64,000 nucleotides of DNA from Naematelia aurantialba (taxonomy: Eukaryota; Basidiomycota; Tremellomycetes; Tremellales; Naemateliaceae), in the NCBI GenBank assembly GCA_021527695.1, contig JAKFAO010000002.1:1860501-1924500 (forward strand). The letters run 5' to 3'. Below the pieces are notes generated by a model. It was not told where the DNA came from and did no database searches. It saw only the letters and a program-made list of their open reading frames with translations. Positions 11,149-22,560 of this stretch are shown piece after piece; the stretch's first letter is position 1, and the number at the start of each line of letters is the position of its first letter. A program made the position numbers and the translations under genes.

Positions 11149-11749
11149 ATGTCGTTTGGTCGCCCAGGCGGCTTTATCGATACATTCAAGCCAACGCCGC
11201 CTCAGCGCGGCTCGTTCCCGTTGGACCATGATGGTGGGTCTCCCGCCCTCGTAACACTGTATCTCCTTGCTGACTACCGTCTCTCCTTGCTGGCAACGGT
11301 ATCGCCCTGATGATTACTCTATGTCCTTGCTGATTACTTTGTCGTCTTGATCACCCCTTGATATCCTTCCCGCCAAACAGGCGAGTGCAGAGACGCAATG
11401 ATGGTGTACCTCCGCTGCATCAAAGCCAACAACGGCAACAACGGCGCGTGCAGGCCTGAATCGAGGCTCTACCTCGAGTGCAGGATGGACCAGTGAGTCT
11501 GGCTGGTGGCATCGCGGCTGCATCGACATGTACACCGACATCGACAAGTACATCGGCATCAACAAGTACATCGGCACCAACATGTACAACAATGCTGCAT
11601 GACACGCCCGACGCCGCCCAGAGCCAAGTGCTGACTCTCCTCTTAGCGGCCTCATGACCCGGGACGACATGTCGAACCTTGGTCTAGGAGACGTTGTCGT
11701 TCCCTCGGATACCCGGCCAGCACCTGATCCTGCACATAAGCAGGTATGA
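11149..11749 (+). CDS. COX19: Cytochrome c oxidase assembly protein COX19
   Basis: This small intermembrane-space CHCH protein supports copper handling and cytochrome c oxidase assembly. Three exons (11149-11233, 11381-11492 and 11647-11749) total exactly 300 nt including TGA, giving 99 residues. It begins MSFGRPGGFIDTFKPTPPQR, a typical Cox19 start. Twin CX9C motifs are intact: C-RDAMMVYLR-C and C-RPESRLYLE-C, followed by RMDHGLM. The third exon supplies the tail NLGLGDVVVPSDTRP. Each exon is short, so no single open frame reveals this gene. Import would use the Mia40 disulfide relay, as known for the family. Identification is strong because length, cysteine spacing and N-terminus all agree. 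Confidence 0.93.
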
Positions 11750-11933
11750 CCGCGTCGGCACTTTGGCATCTGCCATCTCTGGTCTCTCATCTCTATCTCA
11801 TCTCTCATCTGTCTACTCGTAGTATCTGGTCATCCCCACTCATGTACTCGTACCCGTACTCGTTCTCGTGTTTGTTACCCATGCATTAAATACCCAGTCG
11901 TTCAGTCAACTCCAGGCGAACACAGTACAAGAT

Positions 11934-14900
11934 TCACCAGAACCAGAACCACCGCCGCGGTCCGTTCCCATCGCTTCCACTCCCCCTCCCATTCCCATTC
12001 CCATTCCCGTTCCCTCTCCCACTCCCACTCCCATTCCCATCCCCATCCCCATTCCCCATCCCACTCTTCCCATTTTCAGTTCCACTTCCATTCCCATCCC
12101 CTATCCCACTCTTCTCAGTGCCATTCCCCATCCCGTTCCCCGTCCCCGTCCCGCTCTTCCCATGCCCAATGTCCGTGCCGCCCCCACGCCCGATCCCGAT
12201 CCCCCTGGTCCCCTTCTCCCCCTCGGCCCGCTGGCGCACCCCCGCCCGCGCCTCCTCCCATCGTTTCCTCAGGTCCCTCAGGCTCCACAGCACTTCGTTC
12301 ATATTCGTGTCTTCGCTGAGGTAATACTGTATCTTCTTGCTCGCCCACTGCAGCGCGTGGTCGTCGTCGACATCGTCCAGCGTCTTTTGGAGGTCGCGCC
12401 GCACCGCCTGCGCGTCAGACGTGAGTCGGTCGAGCGCGTCCTGCCTTGTCCGATTCACCGCGATCACGTCCGCAGTGGTGGTGTATACCGCTCTCTCCAG
12501 TACCTACCATGGTGTCAGGGGGCGTAATGTAGAGCGCGTGTCCACGCAAACTCACTTGCAGCTCTTGCGCCATGGTGGCAAGTTGCCGTTCTCGCTCCCG
12601 CATATCGAGCACGATCCGACACATCTCCACGTCCACCGCAAGGTGCTCTCTGCTCTGATCAGCTCCACGAGATACGACGACATGACCAAACTTACACAGC
12701 CAGGGTCCTCAAATTCCTGTACGCCATACGATCTTGCAGCGAATGTCTGCACCTCAGCTCGGCCATCTTCGCCTACTAAAAAAACTCACCTCCGCTTCAG
12801 CTCTGGAGGGTGTTCTTGCTCTCGCTGACCCCTGGCCGTGCCATGGGGATTGATGACCTCCCACTCCATTCCGCCGTCCTCAATCAACACATCAGCACCG
12901 TCACTGCTGGTCCTGAGCATCGCGGTAGTTCGGCCGTGCTCGCGCCAGGCCAAGGCCCGATCTGTCATGGATCGCGCGACAAAGGATGTTCGGTCATCGC
13001 TTGGACTCGCTGTGCGATGGCTGATCCGCGACACAGCATCGGACACATCGCCTGAAATGTTCGTGCGGATAGAAGGGCGCTTGGACGTGGCGCGCGACGG
13101 GGCCGAGAGGAACGAAGGACGTGTAGACGCGCCAAAGCTGCGGTCGAGATTGTGCATCGACGTATTGGGCGAGGGAGTCGTTGACAGCACATCTAGCTGC
13201 TCATCTACCTCTTCCACATCGCTATCGCCATCAGCCTGGAATATCAGCTGGACGTACGGCTCAATCACCGTTGGGACGGTGTTCTGCTTTCTTCGGATCA
13301 ACGACTGCTTGAGCATATTGGGGCCTGTCCCCGCGCCAGTATCCGAGTCGGACGTCTCGTACGTCGTGTTGCGCCGTCTGACATGAGCTTGGCAGCTTGA
13401 CATGTATTTAGGACTCACGAGACTAGTCCGAATCCGCCCTTGAGCGCCTGGCCGGTTCGGGCGATCTTCTCCAGAGCACTTCGTGGCCCACTACCATCGC
13501 TGCCATCGTCGTTGCCGCCGGGATCGTGGGACGTCGCTCGCCGCCTCAGCATGCCTCTTGAGGTGGAGCGCTTCGAAAAGACAAAGTGCTCCGCGGTGTA
13601 ACCGTTCCACAACTCGGCGACCCGTCGAGCGCCCATGAGGTCCCAGTCCTTCTCGCGCGACTTGAGGATACCCTTGGTGTACGCCTCGAGGTCGGTGGTG
13701 ATCACGTCTGGCGGGGCTACCGGCCCAACCTGGCCCTCGGGCACAATCAGGCTAACACCATTGTCATTGTCCGATTCATCTGGCATCTCATCACGGCTGA
13801 ATCGCAGGTGGTGCTCCCGACGCCGTAGAGGGGTGTCTTCGGCCGCTCCACCCTTCAGGTTGGCAGACAGAGAGCTCGTGGCGTGTGCGACACCCGAGAG
13901 GAAGTAGCGGTGCACCTTGAGGGCGTCGGTCGGCGAACGAGTTCGTTCGTTTAGGTAGTGCGTGTGCAGCGCACGGATAGAAGAGACAGTAAGGAATCGG
14001 ACTTTGTCGGACCCCCGGCCAGCCATGACCTGTGCGCGCATTAGTACCATTGGACAAAGGAGGTGACGTCGCTTGCCTGGTATGTCTGCCAGGCATGCAG
14101 AAAGCGCTTGACACTAGTGAATGGATCCTTGGGAAGTTTCTCCACATCCAGCGCAGCGAGCTGGTACCGCACACTGGTGATCGAGCCCAGCAGCGCGGCG
14201 AGCGTCTTGGGATCTATGCATCCGCCTGAGGTTTCTTTCTATTTCCGCGTCAGTACTAGCTGGCGTGCTCCGCCTTTGGGTAGGCGTCGACGGCAGGATG
14301 GGACGGTGGGGGAAGGGAGTGCCACCAACCTCTAGGCGCATGGACTCTTCGTGCTCCATGCCCATCAACCTCCGCCACGCAAAGATAGCCGCCTTGGTCT
14401 CATCGCAGAATAGCCCATCGACCTCGAGGTCCGCGCGGTCTTGGGCATACAGACCCCAGATTGCCAGAGCTGACTGGACGAGCCGGACCATCTCCACTAA
14501 CATCCCTGTGAAGGGGTCGCTGAGGACCGGATGTGGGGTGCCTGGTCGATCGCCAGAACGGGTGGGAGAGGTCGTGGGTGAGGCACCCGTCTGAGCAGGA
14601 GGGGGAGCGGGCAACCGATATAGCTCGATGAATTTACGGCGCACCGTGGATCTGATCAACGTTTAGTGGTCTGGTCGTGGGAAGAGAGATAAGGGTTGCA
14701 GGGTAAGGTAGACGGAGGAGAGGATGTAAGAAGGGGGTTGCCGGGCCAGGGGACCCGGGACACGGGACACAAGATTGTACATACATGGGACTCTCCATCC
14801 CCATCGCTGCGCGTCCGCCGCAACCCAGCCGTCGCAAATCCGTGTTGACCACGAGATACGGCCTGGCCTCGCGAAAGTCTCCACCGGGTATGGGGAAGCT

Positions 14901-16486
14901 GCTCTCAGCCCTGCGCCGGTTGTCTGACTTACGCATCCTGGCCAAACGCCGAAGGGGTCGCGACGAGCAGTGTCCCGTAGTCCGTCTTGCTCGGTTAGCT
15001 GCAAATCCGGTGACGGGATGGAGAGCAAATCACCTTGCGCGGCGTAGCGTGGGTCTCGTTGGCCAGCGCCTGTGTCGCTGACGCTATTTCGAGGGCGCCA
15101 GCGTGCTCAGACAGGTCCGCGGCTGGCACTAGGAGGTACACCGAGACCTGCGGGGTCAGCGAGGCTTCGCACGGGGCATCGATGCTTCAGTGGTGCAAGG
15201 CAGCTCGTGCAGACCTCGTGTCGTCCAGCTGAAGTCCTGTGGAAGGAGAGAGTGTGACTGACCTGTTCGGTGGGCTTGCCCGTTTGGGTGACGATGCTCA
15301 GGCTCCAGTGGGTGCGAGAGAGGTACCTGTTGGCCATGGTCAGTAGTCGGTTCCGGTGGTCAGATGTAGCGTAGGGTAAACGAGTGTTGTATCTCGTCGA
15401 CGGGACCGGCAGAAGCAGCGGAGGACGAAGAAAGTAAGAGCGGATAAGGGACGAAGCAGGAGGAGCCCATGACCAGTTACCAGTGACCAGTGGCCAGCCG
15501 ACGGTGGAGTGACGAGTGCTGATGGACGATGACAATGACGAGTGAGGAGCCACGGGGAGCCACGAGTGGACTCACCACGTCCGAAGGGAGTACAAGCTGT
15601 AGCCCGTCAAGACGACCTCTTTGAGGACCCTCAGCCTGCCTAGGCGGGGCAGCCACTTTGCCTCGAGCTCGTCCCTGCTCCTATCGGTGGGAACGAGCAG
15701 GCCCTGTATCCGTGGTTGTTGCTGCTGCTTCGGTTCACCCTGTGGTGCTTGGGCTTGGTCGCTGTGCCGGGGATCTCGTTGCCGTAGGTCGCTCTGTCTG
15801 GGCGAGTAGGACTCCAGCCGGCGCGGTGGGTCGCCATGCCTTGCTGGGCCGGTCTGTCCGGACGAGCGGGAGTCCAGCCGGCGTGCTGGCTCGCTCTGTC
15901 TCTGGGACCGCGCAAGGTCTGCTTGAGAAGCGTATCGCTGCTCTGGCGACGCCGCGGAAGATGCAGATAGATGCGGGTCCGACGGAGACGGCAGACGCGA
16001 GGTGTATGGGTGTGGGTGGGGGCCGTGTGGCTGGGACGGCGACTGAGACTGAGACTGAGACTGCGACTGCGACTGGGAGGGCGAGCGGGACGGTGAGGGT
16101 GGGTGTGGGTGGACGTAAACGTGCGGCTGGGGTGGTTGTGGTTGTGGTTGTGGTTGTGGGTACGGGCGCGGCGACGAGTGATGCGCCGACGAGTGGTGTG
16201 GAGACGAGTTGGGGTCTGAGGACGGAGACGAGAGACGAGAGAGGGGGAGGTAGGGCGACGGCGGCTGCGATGGCGACGGCGATGGCGACGCCCACGGCAG
16301 CTGTGACGGCATCTGCGCTGTCGGCGAAGTCGATGTCGACGGCGACGAGGGTTGCGAGACCCGCGACGCAGGCGACGCAGGCGCCGCAGGTACCGCCGTC
16401 ACTGTTTCGCCCGGCGTCGGCGAGTTGAGCGAGATGGCTTGCGCCTTGGCCTGCTGGCGAGACGACATGGACATGGACACCGACAT
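11934..16486 (-). CDS. STB6-like fungal protein, multi-exon
   Basis: This large protein has the STB6-like N-terminal domain; yeast Stb2/Stb6 associate with the Sin3 histone deacetylase complex. I start at the ATG at 16486 (MSVSMSMSSRQQAKAQ); the frame is open further upstream but shows no ATG. The first ~250 residues are low-complexity, with Ser-Gln and Pro-Gln repeats. The conserved core follows: LLVPTDRSRDELEAKWLPRL, LKEVVLTGYSLYSLRTW, then YLSRTHWSLSIVTQTGKPTE and VSVYLLVPAADLSEHAG in successive exons. Central helical exons (KVRFLTVSSIRALHTHYLNE, KDWDLMGARRVAELWNGYT) alternate with Ser/Thr-rich linkers. Near the C-terminus lies VRRDLQKTLDDVDDDHALQW. The tail dissolves into Gly/Asn/Ser repeats and ends WFWFW at 11934. 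Regulation of chromatin or carbon metabolism is only inference from Stb6. Confidence 0.8.
11975..12175. repeat. Degenerate GGGAAT-type hexamer array in the STB6-like 3' coding end
   Basis: On the plus strand this is a run of cccattcccattcc and cccatccccat units. Read on the minus strand it encodes the Gly-Asn/Gly-Ser tail of the STB6-like protein. Confidence 0.75.
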
Positions 16487-17003
16487 GACCAACGCCGACG
16501 CCGACGAGAGGTGCCCAAGGTGCCCCAACGTACAACCCTTTCTCCACTGTCAATTACGTCCACATCGCGAGCGCCGTAAGATACCCGAGGCCGTTGTCGT
16601 CGTCCCACCTCGCCAGCTGACTCGGCGCCCTCACGCTCGATCCGAGTCGGATAGTCTGATGCTGATTATGGTAAGACGACGAAATGATAAAATGGACGGC
16701 GACTAACTGGCGACCAACGGGCGACTGCCTCCAACGGCCCCGCATTCCGTCATCCCGACTATTGACTCGTTCACCTTCAACAAGCAGCTACAAGAGAACT
16801 ACAAGCGCTGCTCTGCTTGTACACTGCCGCAGCCGTGCCAATGCAATGTACCATGCATGTAATGTCACAACAATATGCCGAGTGCGTCTATACTCGAGAC
16901 TGGACCCAACGACAATGATCCTCCGCCACCGCGTCTCCTCCCAGTGCTCTCCCTTTCAACGCTCTACCTGATGGCTGCCGGGCCGCATCGCTCTCCAACA
17001 ACG
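16487..17003 (-). other. Intergenic, STB6-like promoter / GPCR 3' flank
   Basis: This 517 bp gap lies between two minus-strand genes. It should hold the STB6-like promoter and 5' UTR and the GPCR 3' flank. No gene is recognised. Confidence 0.4.
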
Positions 17004-20000
17004 CTACCGCACCGCATCGCTGCTCAACGTCGCCATCGCCGTGCTCTCGCTCACCACACTCCCCTTTAGGTCCTCGTGGGCCTCGCTGCCCTCCTCATGC
17101 AGCTCAGGCAGGATATTCCGTGGATCCTCATCCATCCGCGCAAAGCTGACGGTCCCGCGCGACCCCAGCCTCCCCGTCCCATGCACTTCCGGCTCGGCAC
17201 CGCCCTCGTTCTGGCTCCCGCTTCCACTGCCGCTCCCAGAACCAGCAGCACTGCGATTGCCCGTCTGGCTTGGCTCCCCGCGCCCCTGGCTGTCCCTGTG
17301 TCCATGTCCATGTCCATGTCCATGCCCGTGCCCGTGCCCGTGCCCATGTCCAAGCCCAAGCCCATGACCAAGCCCATGTGAGCGTCGCGCCGCACTGCCG
17401 CTCGCTGTCGACCGGAAAGCAGCGGCAATACCAGAGCTCGATCCGCCATGTGGTGTGTGGGACGATTCTGGGGAGAAGGCACCGCGCCGCACTCGGCGCC
17501 GTACGACCCGCTTGGTGTGCCACTCGACGTAGCCGTAGATGAGAGCGTCTAGCATCCCTTGCGCGAATATGAACCACCGCGAGACGGCGCGCAGCACGAC
17601 TGGAGGCTGGCCGGCAAAGTCGTCTACCGGCGTAAGCACTCGTGCGGTGGGAGGAGGGCAAGACAAGGCTAGCAGGAGAGAGCAGTGGAAGTGCGAGAGA
17701 GAATGAGGGATGATGGAAGAGGGGGGGAGAGGAGGGGGAGAGAGGAGGAGAAGGAAGGAGAGGAGGAGATGGGGAGAGAAGGAGGGAGACGGGAGGAACA
17801 GGGCAGAGCAGGGGGAAGACGGATGAAAGGAGGGGCCGGGAGAGCGCCACTCACAGATAAGCCGGATGAGCGAGACGGAGAAGAGCAAGACATAGCCCAG
17901 TGGAAACCAGAGCATGAGCAGCGCCGTCTTTCTATTCAAATACGACGCCATCGATTCCGGCACGAGCTCGACTGTCTCATCTGGCGGTCGGAACCTGTCG
18001 TCCGCAGATCGCTGCGGTGCCGTATCGCGTAACATGCGCATCAGATCCATCTCGCCTCCGGCATTACCACCCGCCTCGTCCTCCACATCGTCGTGCCACG
18101 CCTCGGCATCCAGTATCGACGGATGTGGGTGCGAATGCGACTGCGACTCTGGCTGCAGTCGGACGGTAGTGGAAGACGCGTCTTTGGCGTCGCGCGGCGG
18201 AACGGTCGGTGTGGACGTCGACGACTGGCGGGTATCGTGTGTCATGCTTGTCATTGCAGAGGCCCGACGGTCGTTGGGATCAAACACGTCAATCATGACT
18301 GGAAAGGGGGACGAACCCCGCGGCGTCATTGGCATGGCGTCCGAGAGGGTCGAAGCTTTACGCATTGGCAGGGTCGACGCGAACGAGGTGGACATATCCC
18401 CTGATCGCCGTCGGTGCGAGTCGTCGCCCAACGCGGCGAACGAACTTCGATTCAAGTCGGCATTGGGATTTTGCTCCCAGAAGGACGGCATGGTGTCGAG
18501 GCGTGCAACGGCGCCGGTCGAGGGTGTTTCGCGGATCGTGGGGAAGGGAGTCTCAGTAGACCATATCGACCCGAAACGCGCTGTGGGTGAGTTGGGCGTC
18601 GGGCTCGTCGTCGACGACGAAGCAGTGGATGGCCGTTTCTTCTCCCTCGCTCCAAGACCCTTCCAATTCGACCAGATGTTGTGATTTGCATTGGGCGGAT
18701 TCGCCGCCGCTCCGCCATACCGCTGTCCATCAATCTGAAATACTGGCAGTTCCATCCGCTCCCAAGGTGGGATGTCCGCCGGCGCCTGTGGAGGTTGCTC
18801 GACCACTTGCACGGTGGGTGCTTCATCTTCTGCCTCTGTGTCGTCGACGTCTGCAGAGGTCTTTTCATTATTTGCCGCCGCCGGGGTCTTGCCAGATTTG
18901 CGGAATAGATCCGACAGCTTGCGCCGCCGGGATCCGGGGAAAGAGTATTGACCGTCTTGCGCTGTGAACGAGCCGGTGGGAGAATTGGAATGCAGTAACC
19001 GGATCTTGTCTGGTCGGCGGAGAAAGACGAACAGGCGGGCGTAGAGGAAGGTTATGCACAGAAAGACCACACCGCTGGTATCGTCAGTACACTACACTAG
19101 GGTGGCAGGCCACCGAGCGGCCGGGAGTGTAACGTACCGAGGGATGAACTGCATCAACTCGCCATACAGGCCCGATTTGGAGGGGTAGTAGCATATTCCA
19201 CCCGACGGAACGTAGCCGTACAGTTCGTATCCCATGACGCCGAAGGCGAAGGAAATGAGCCATACTGAGGATGTCAGACGCTGCCACTCTGCATCCAATC
19301 CAGGCTGCTCACCTATAAGCCAGAGGATATACCACCGCTTTTCGAGCCACGAGGTGATGTCATGCAGAGGCTGTATGGGTCAGCAGTGCAAGTGGCACGA
19401 GACAATTTGCAGGGCGATGACAATCGGCGAGTAACGAGGCGTTGTGGCAGCAAGGACAAGTCTCAAGCAACGAGGAAAGCCGAGCACGAGGATAGACGGT
19501 GAGGAGTGAGAAAAGTGCCCAGCACGAGGATGAACGGAGCAGTGAGAAAAGTGTGGAGCAAAAGGAAAAATGATGGACAGCGCGGACAAGTGCCGAGCAC
19601 ACAGGCAAATAGTGAACAGCAAGGACAGCAGGCTAGGCAGACAAGTGAGTAAAAGGGGAAGAACGCACGTGAATCAAGATCATGTAGGTAGCAAAAGCAA
19701 GCGCCAATGTCCACAAATGCTCTGTCCAAATAACCGTAACCATCAATACGCCCAATCCATCACACGATACGGTTCCCTTTTTCAACGGGTCACCCGCGAC
19801 GGCCTTGGCTGTACCGATGATGCCTACGATGCTGTTCCCGTCAGCGCGAAGCCCACGCCGGGCACGAGTGGGATGACGGGTAGCCGCAGACGACCGGGGC
19901 CGATCACCCCACAGGTAGCATAGCAGACGGCGTGATGTGGGCAATGTAATGTAGCAGACGTATAGCAGACATGATGCAGCAGATGACTCGACATAACCGC

Positions 20001-20392
20001 CCGATGTAGCCGACTACTCACCCAAGGACGAGATCGCTGACGACGAGACTCTGGACGATACGCATCCGGGTCGTGGCTGTGCGGCCGCGCAGCTCGAGAA
20101 ACACCATGGAGCCGATGATCGACAGCGCCCCTGCGATGGTGCATGCCTACAGGGGGTGTTAGCTCATGCTGTGATCTGCCTTTCGCGCATCAAGAGTGCC
20201 TCGATGGGTGATGGATGATAGATGATGGATGACAGAGACAGATGGCAGACGGCAAAGGATGCCACTCACCAAGATGGTGACGTCTACATTCTGCACCCAA
20301 GAGTAGTCTTCGACACTGGACGTGAGATTGGCGATACGGAGCTGGGGGTCGACCGTGAGCAGCGTCCTCGGGGCATAGTCTATAATCGACAT
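17004..20392 (-). CDS. GPR4: Git3/Gpr4-type seven-transmembrane nutrient receptor
   Basis: This plasma-membrane GPCR belongs to the Git3/Gpr1 family, which signals glucose or amino acids to cAMP. It starts at ATG 20392 (MSIIDYAPRTLLTVDPQLRI). Successive exons supply hydrophobic helices: IAGALSIIGSMVFLELRG, RIVQSLVVSDLVLG, VMVTVIWTEHLWTLALAFAT, WLISFAFGVMGYELYGYVP and VVFLCITFLYARLFVFLRRP. A long Ser/Pro-rich third intracellular loop (about 350 residues) separates these from LLMLWFPLGYVLLFSVSLIR. The last helix, RWFIFAQGMLDALIYGYVEW, follows an intron rich in minus-strand pyrimidine (17640-17850). The tail has a Gly-His repeat near 17296-17392 and ends in an acidic, Ser-rich stretch. An intron near 19370-19670 has degenerate repeats. 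GPR4 is the closest match I recognise; the sensed ligand cannot be read from sequence. Confidence 0.83.
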
Positions 20393-22560
20393 GGCGGGGC
20401 GAGGCGGTAGCAGTGACCCCAGGGGCGCTGCGGCGGTGACCGTGAGTGTGAGTGTGAGTGTGACTGTGACCGTGACCGTGACCGTGACCGTGACCGAGGA
20501 CCAACAGAGACCGGAGCGAACCTATCGATGGAGGGCTGTTCGTTGTCGCGCCATGGTAGGGTACTGGGTGGGCTATGTTTCGTGTGGGGACTTTTTCAGG
20601 TCTCGAGGCGGGGATCTAGTAGTATAGACAGCGCCAGTGTACAGCACGAGGTGGTGACGCAGTGGGGGGGTGATGTTGCGGGAGAGCAAGAGGCCGGTTG
20701 GAGTCGGTGTGCCAGGGAGGATTTTCACCAGTTGATTGATTCGTGACGTCCGAGGTGGAGCGAGCTCGGCGCTCGAGTTTGGCAGACGGCTTTTCGGGAT
20801 TGACACGCTCCCAGCGAACGACGAGGTACAGTGTCAAACGCCTCGACAGTGACAGAGGCAGGAATGTCAAGCAGGCTGTGCCAAGACTGACGCAGCAGAA
20901 AGAATGGTCCAGTGCAAACTGCGCAGCGAGGAGAAACAGTCGAGACCCAGCGAGACCACAGCCAGACAAAAATCGCTAATCTGTTTCTGCGTGTGGTGTT
21001 TCTGTCCACTCGGTGTTCTGGTTCCCTGTGCACCTCTGTTCTCCTGCCAGTGCGGTCGGTCAGCGGGCAGCTGCCTGGCTCCTGGCTCTGGGGGGGCTCG
21101 TCAGATCTTGTGGGCCAAGAAAGCGCACACGGCCGAGGTGACCGTGACGAGGTGTGCTGCCCACGCCCCGAAAAGTATATACACGGCGAAGAGCGAAGAG
21201 CGAGAGAGAATAGCTGCACGGGGAACGAGGAGGAGGATGAGGAAGGGGGGGGGGGAAGGGAGGGACAAGTCAAAGGTTATCCGGAAGAAGGGCCAATTGA
21301 GGGGAGAGAGGCAAGGAGGAAACGAGGGAAGAAGAAGAGGAAGAAGGGAGGAGGAAGGAGGAAGGAGGAAGAGAAGAGGGTACGGGAGTACGACGTTGTG
21401 CTTCCTCCTCCCTGAGTGCATTCACGTTTCCCGGCCATTGACAACGACACGGCCGTCGCATCGGTCTCTAGACACCTGCACCAGGGCTACGAGGATGCTA
21501 CTTGCAGAGGTATCAGCTGCGGCAGCCAGAGCTCCAGCGGCAGCTACAACTACAGCAGCGAAAAGGCAAAGTTGGACCTAGCCCTAGGCAGCTGACTGCA
21601 CAGGTTGTTAGTGCCGATGCTAGTGCGACTCGTTCATTGTTCTCCACTCTCCACTGGTGAGGCCGCTTGCCGGCGCTCGGCTGGGTTGGAGGATACGGGC
21701 ACCTCAGCTGGGTTGGTAGGACACGGGCAAGACCCAGGAGCTGCCCATCCCCAAAGCCCAAGACAGCGTTATGGTTATAGCGTTCGGGTGCATCTAAAAC
21801 CTTGTACTGTGCATTTCCCCGCTTCCATGGTTGAATCCGCCGATGTCCCGTTCTGTCCTGCCGTGTCACAACCGCCTTGAACCGCTCAAACCCGACCTCA
21901 TACATGCATTGCCTCAAACAGCGTAGGAATACCATGGTAGACTGCGCAGAAACAACAAAGAGAGCGCGACGCGACTCACTCACTAGTCTGCACGCACGAC
22001 GCACGACGGCGGCCAAGCGAGACGCGCATGACGGCAGGTGCGCCACTGCCACATCACCCGCCAGCCACAACCTAGGTCAGACAGCCCCCTGGCCAGCCAC
22101 AGAGCACAGAGAGCACAGCAGCCCAGAGCGGACAGGGTAAAACGCCATGCCGCTGACGCCACTGGATCACGCTGCAGGACCGAGTATCGACCGAGGTAGA
22201 CGGACATGGACCGCATGAGACTGTCAGGCAGACATCGAGCAGCAAAGCAGTCAGGCCCATCGAACAACAAGACAGGACAGCAAGTCATAGCCAGATGCAT
22301 GGAATAGTGTGCAAAGAGTGGGCTGCAGATTACTCGACGATTATGCGGGACGTATTATACAGGAGCATTGCCAAGACAATGTCAAGACTATGTCAAGACT
22401 ATGAGGGCGAACGGGCGAGCACGAGAGGGGGGAGAAGTCGAGACTGACGGAGACCGGGCATGTCCAGGACTGACGGACAGCAAATCGAGATACAGCCAAC
22501 GCTTCGAAGTCTGGCCGGCCACGTCGTGTCTATGCCACAGCTGCGACCCATCATAGCCAA
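20393..22560. other. Long region without a recognisable gene
   Basis: About 2.2 kb lie between the GPCR start and the ArfGAP gene 3' end. The largest open frames (20904-21581 plus, 21513-22070 minus) are compositionally biased and show no domain. Around 21240-21415 there is a strongly purine-rich tract (gaggaagg units). A tatataca element occurs near 21175. The region may hold GPCR regulatory sequence or a non-coding transcript, but I cannot support either. Confidence 0.35.
20430..20504. repeat. GTGACC/GTGAGT hexamer array just upstream of the GPCR start
   Basis: About eleven tandem hexamers (gtgagt, then gtgacc) lie 40-110 bp upstream of the GPCR start codon, in its probable 5' UTR or promoter. 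Confidence 0.75.

Noticed and set aside
11868..12527. 219-codon plus-strand frame of Pro-Ile repeats
   Set aside because: It is the antisense of the Gly-Asn tail and the helical region of the STB6-like protein.
16487..16528. Possible extended start of the STB6-like protein at 16528
   Set aside because: The codon there is TTG, not ATG; the first in-frame ATG is at 16486.
15658..16553. Long frames on both strands with Val-Val and Thr-Thr repeats
   Set aside because: They are shadows of the Ser-Gln/Pro-Gln repeats of the STB6-like protein.
17640..17850. Apparent Ser/Pro/Leu insert in the GPCR before the last helix
   Set aside because: GTGAGT and GGTAG splice sites remove it and restore SLIRLI-YDFAGQPP, so it is an intron.
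20904..21581. 225-codon plus-strand frame rich in Arg, Glu and Gly
   Set aside because: It runs through a purine tract, with no homology I recognise and no splice-supported continuation.
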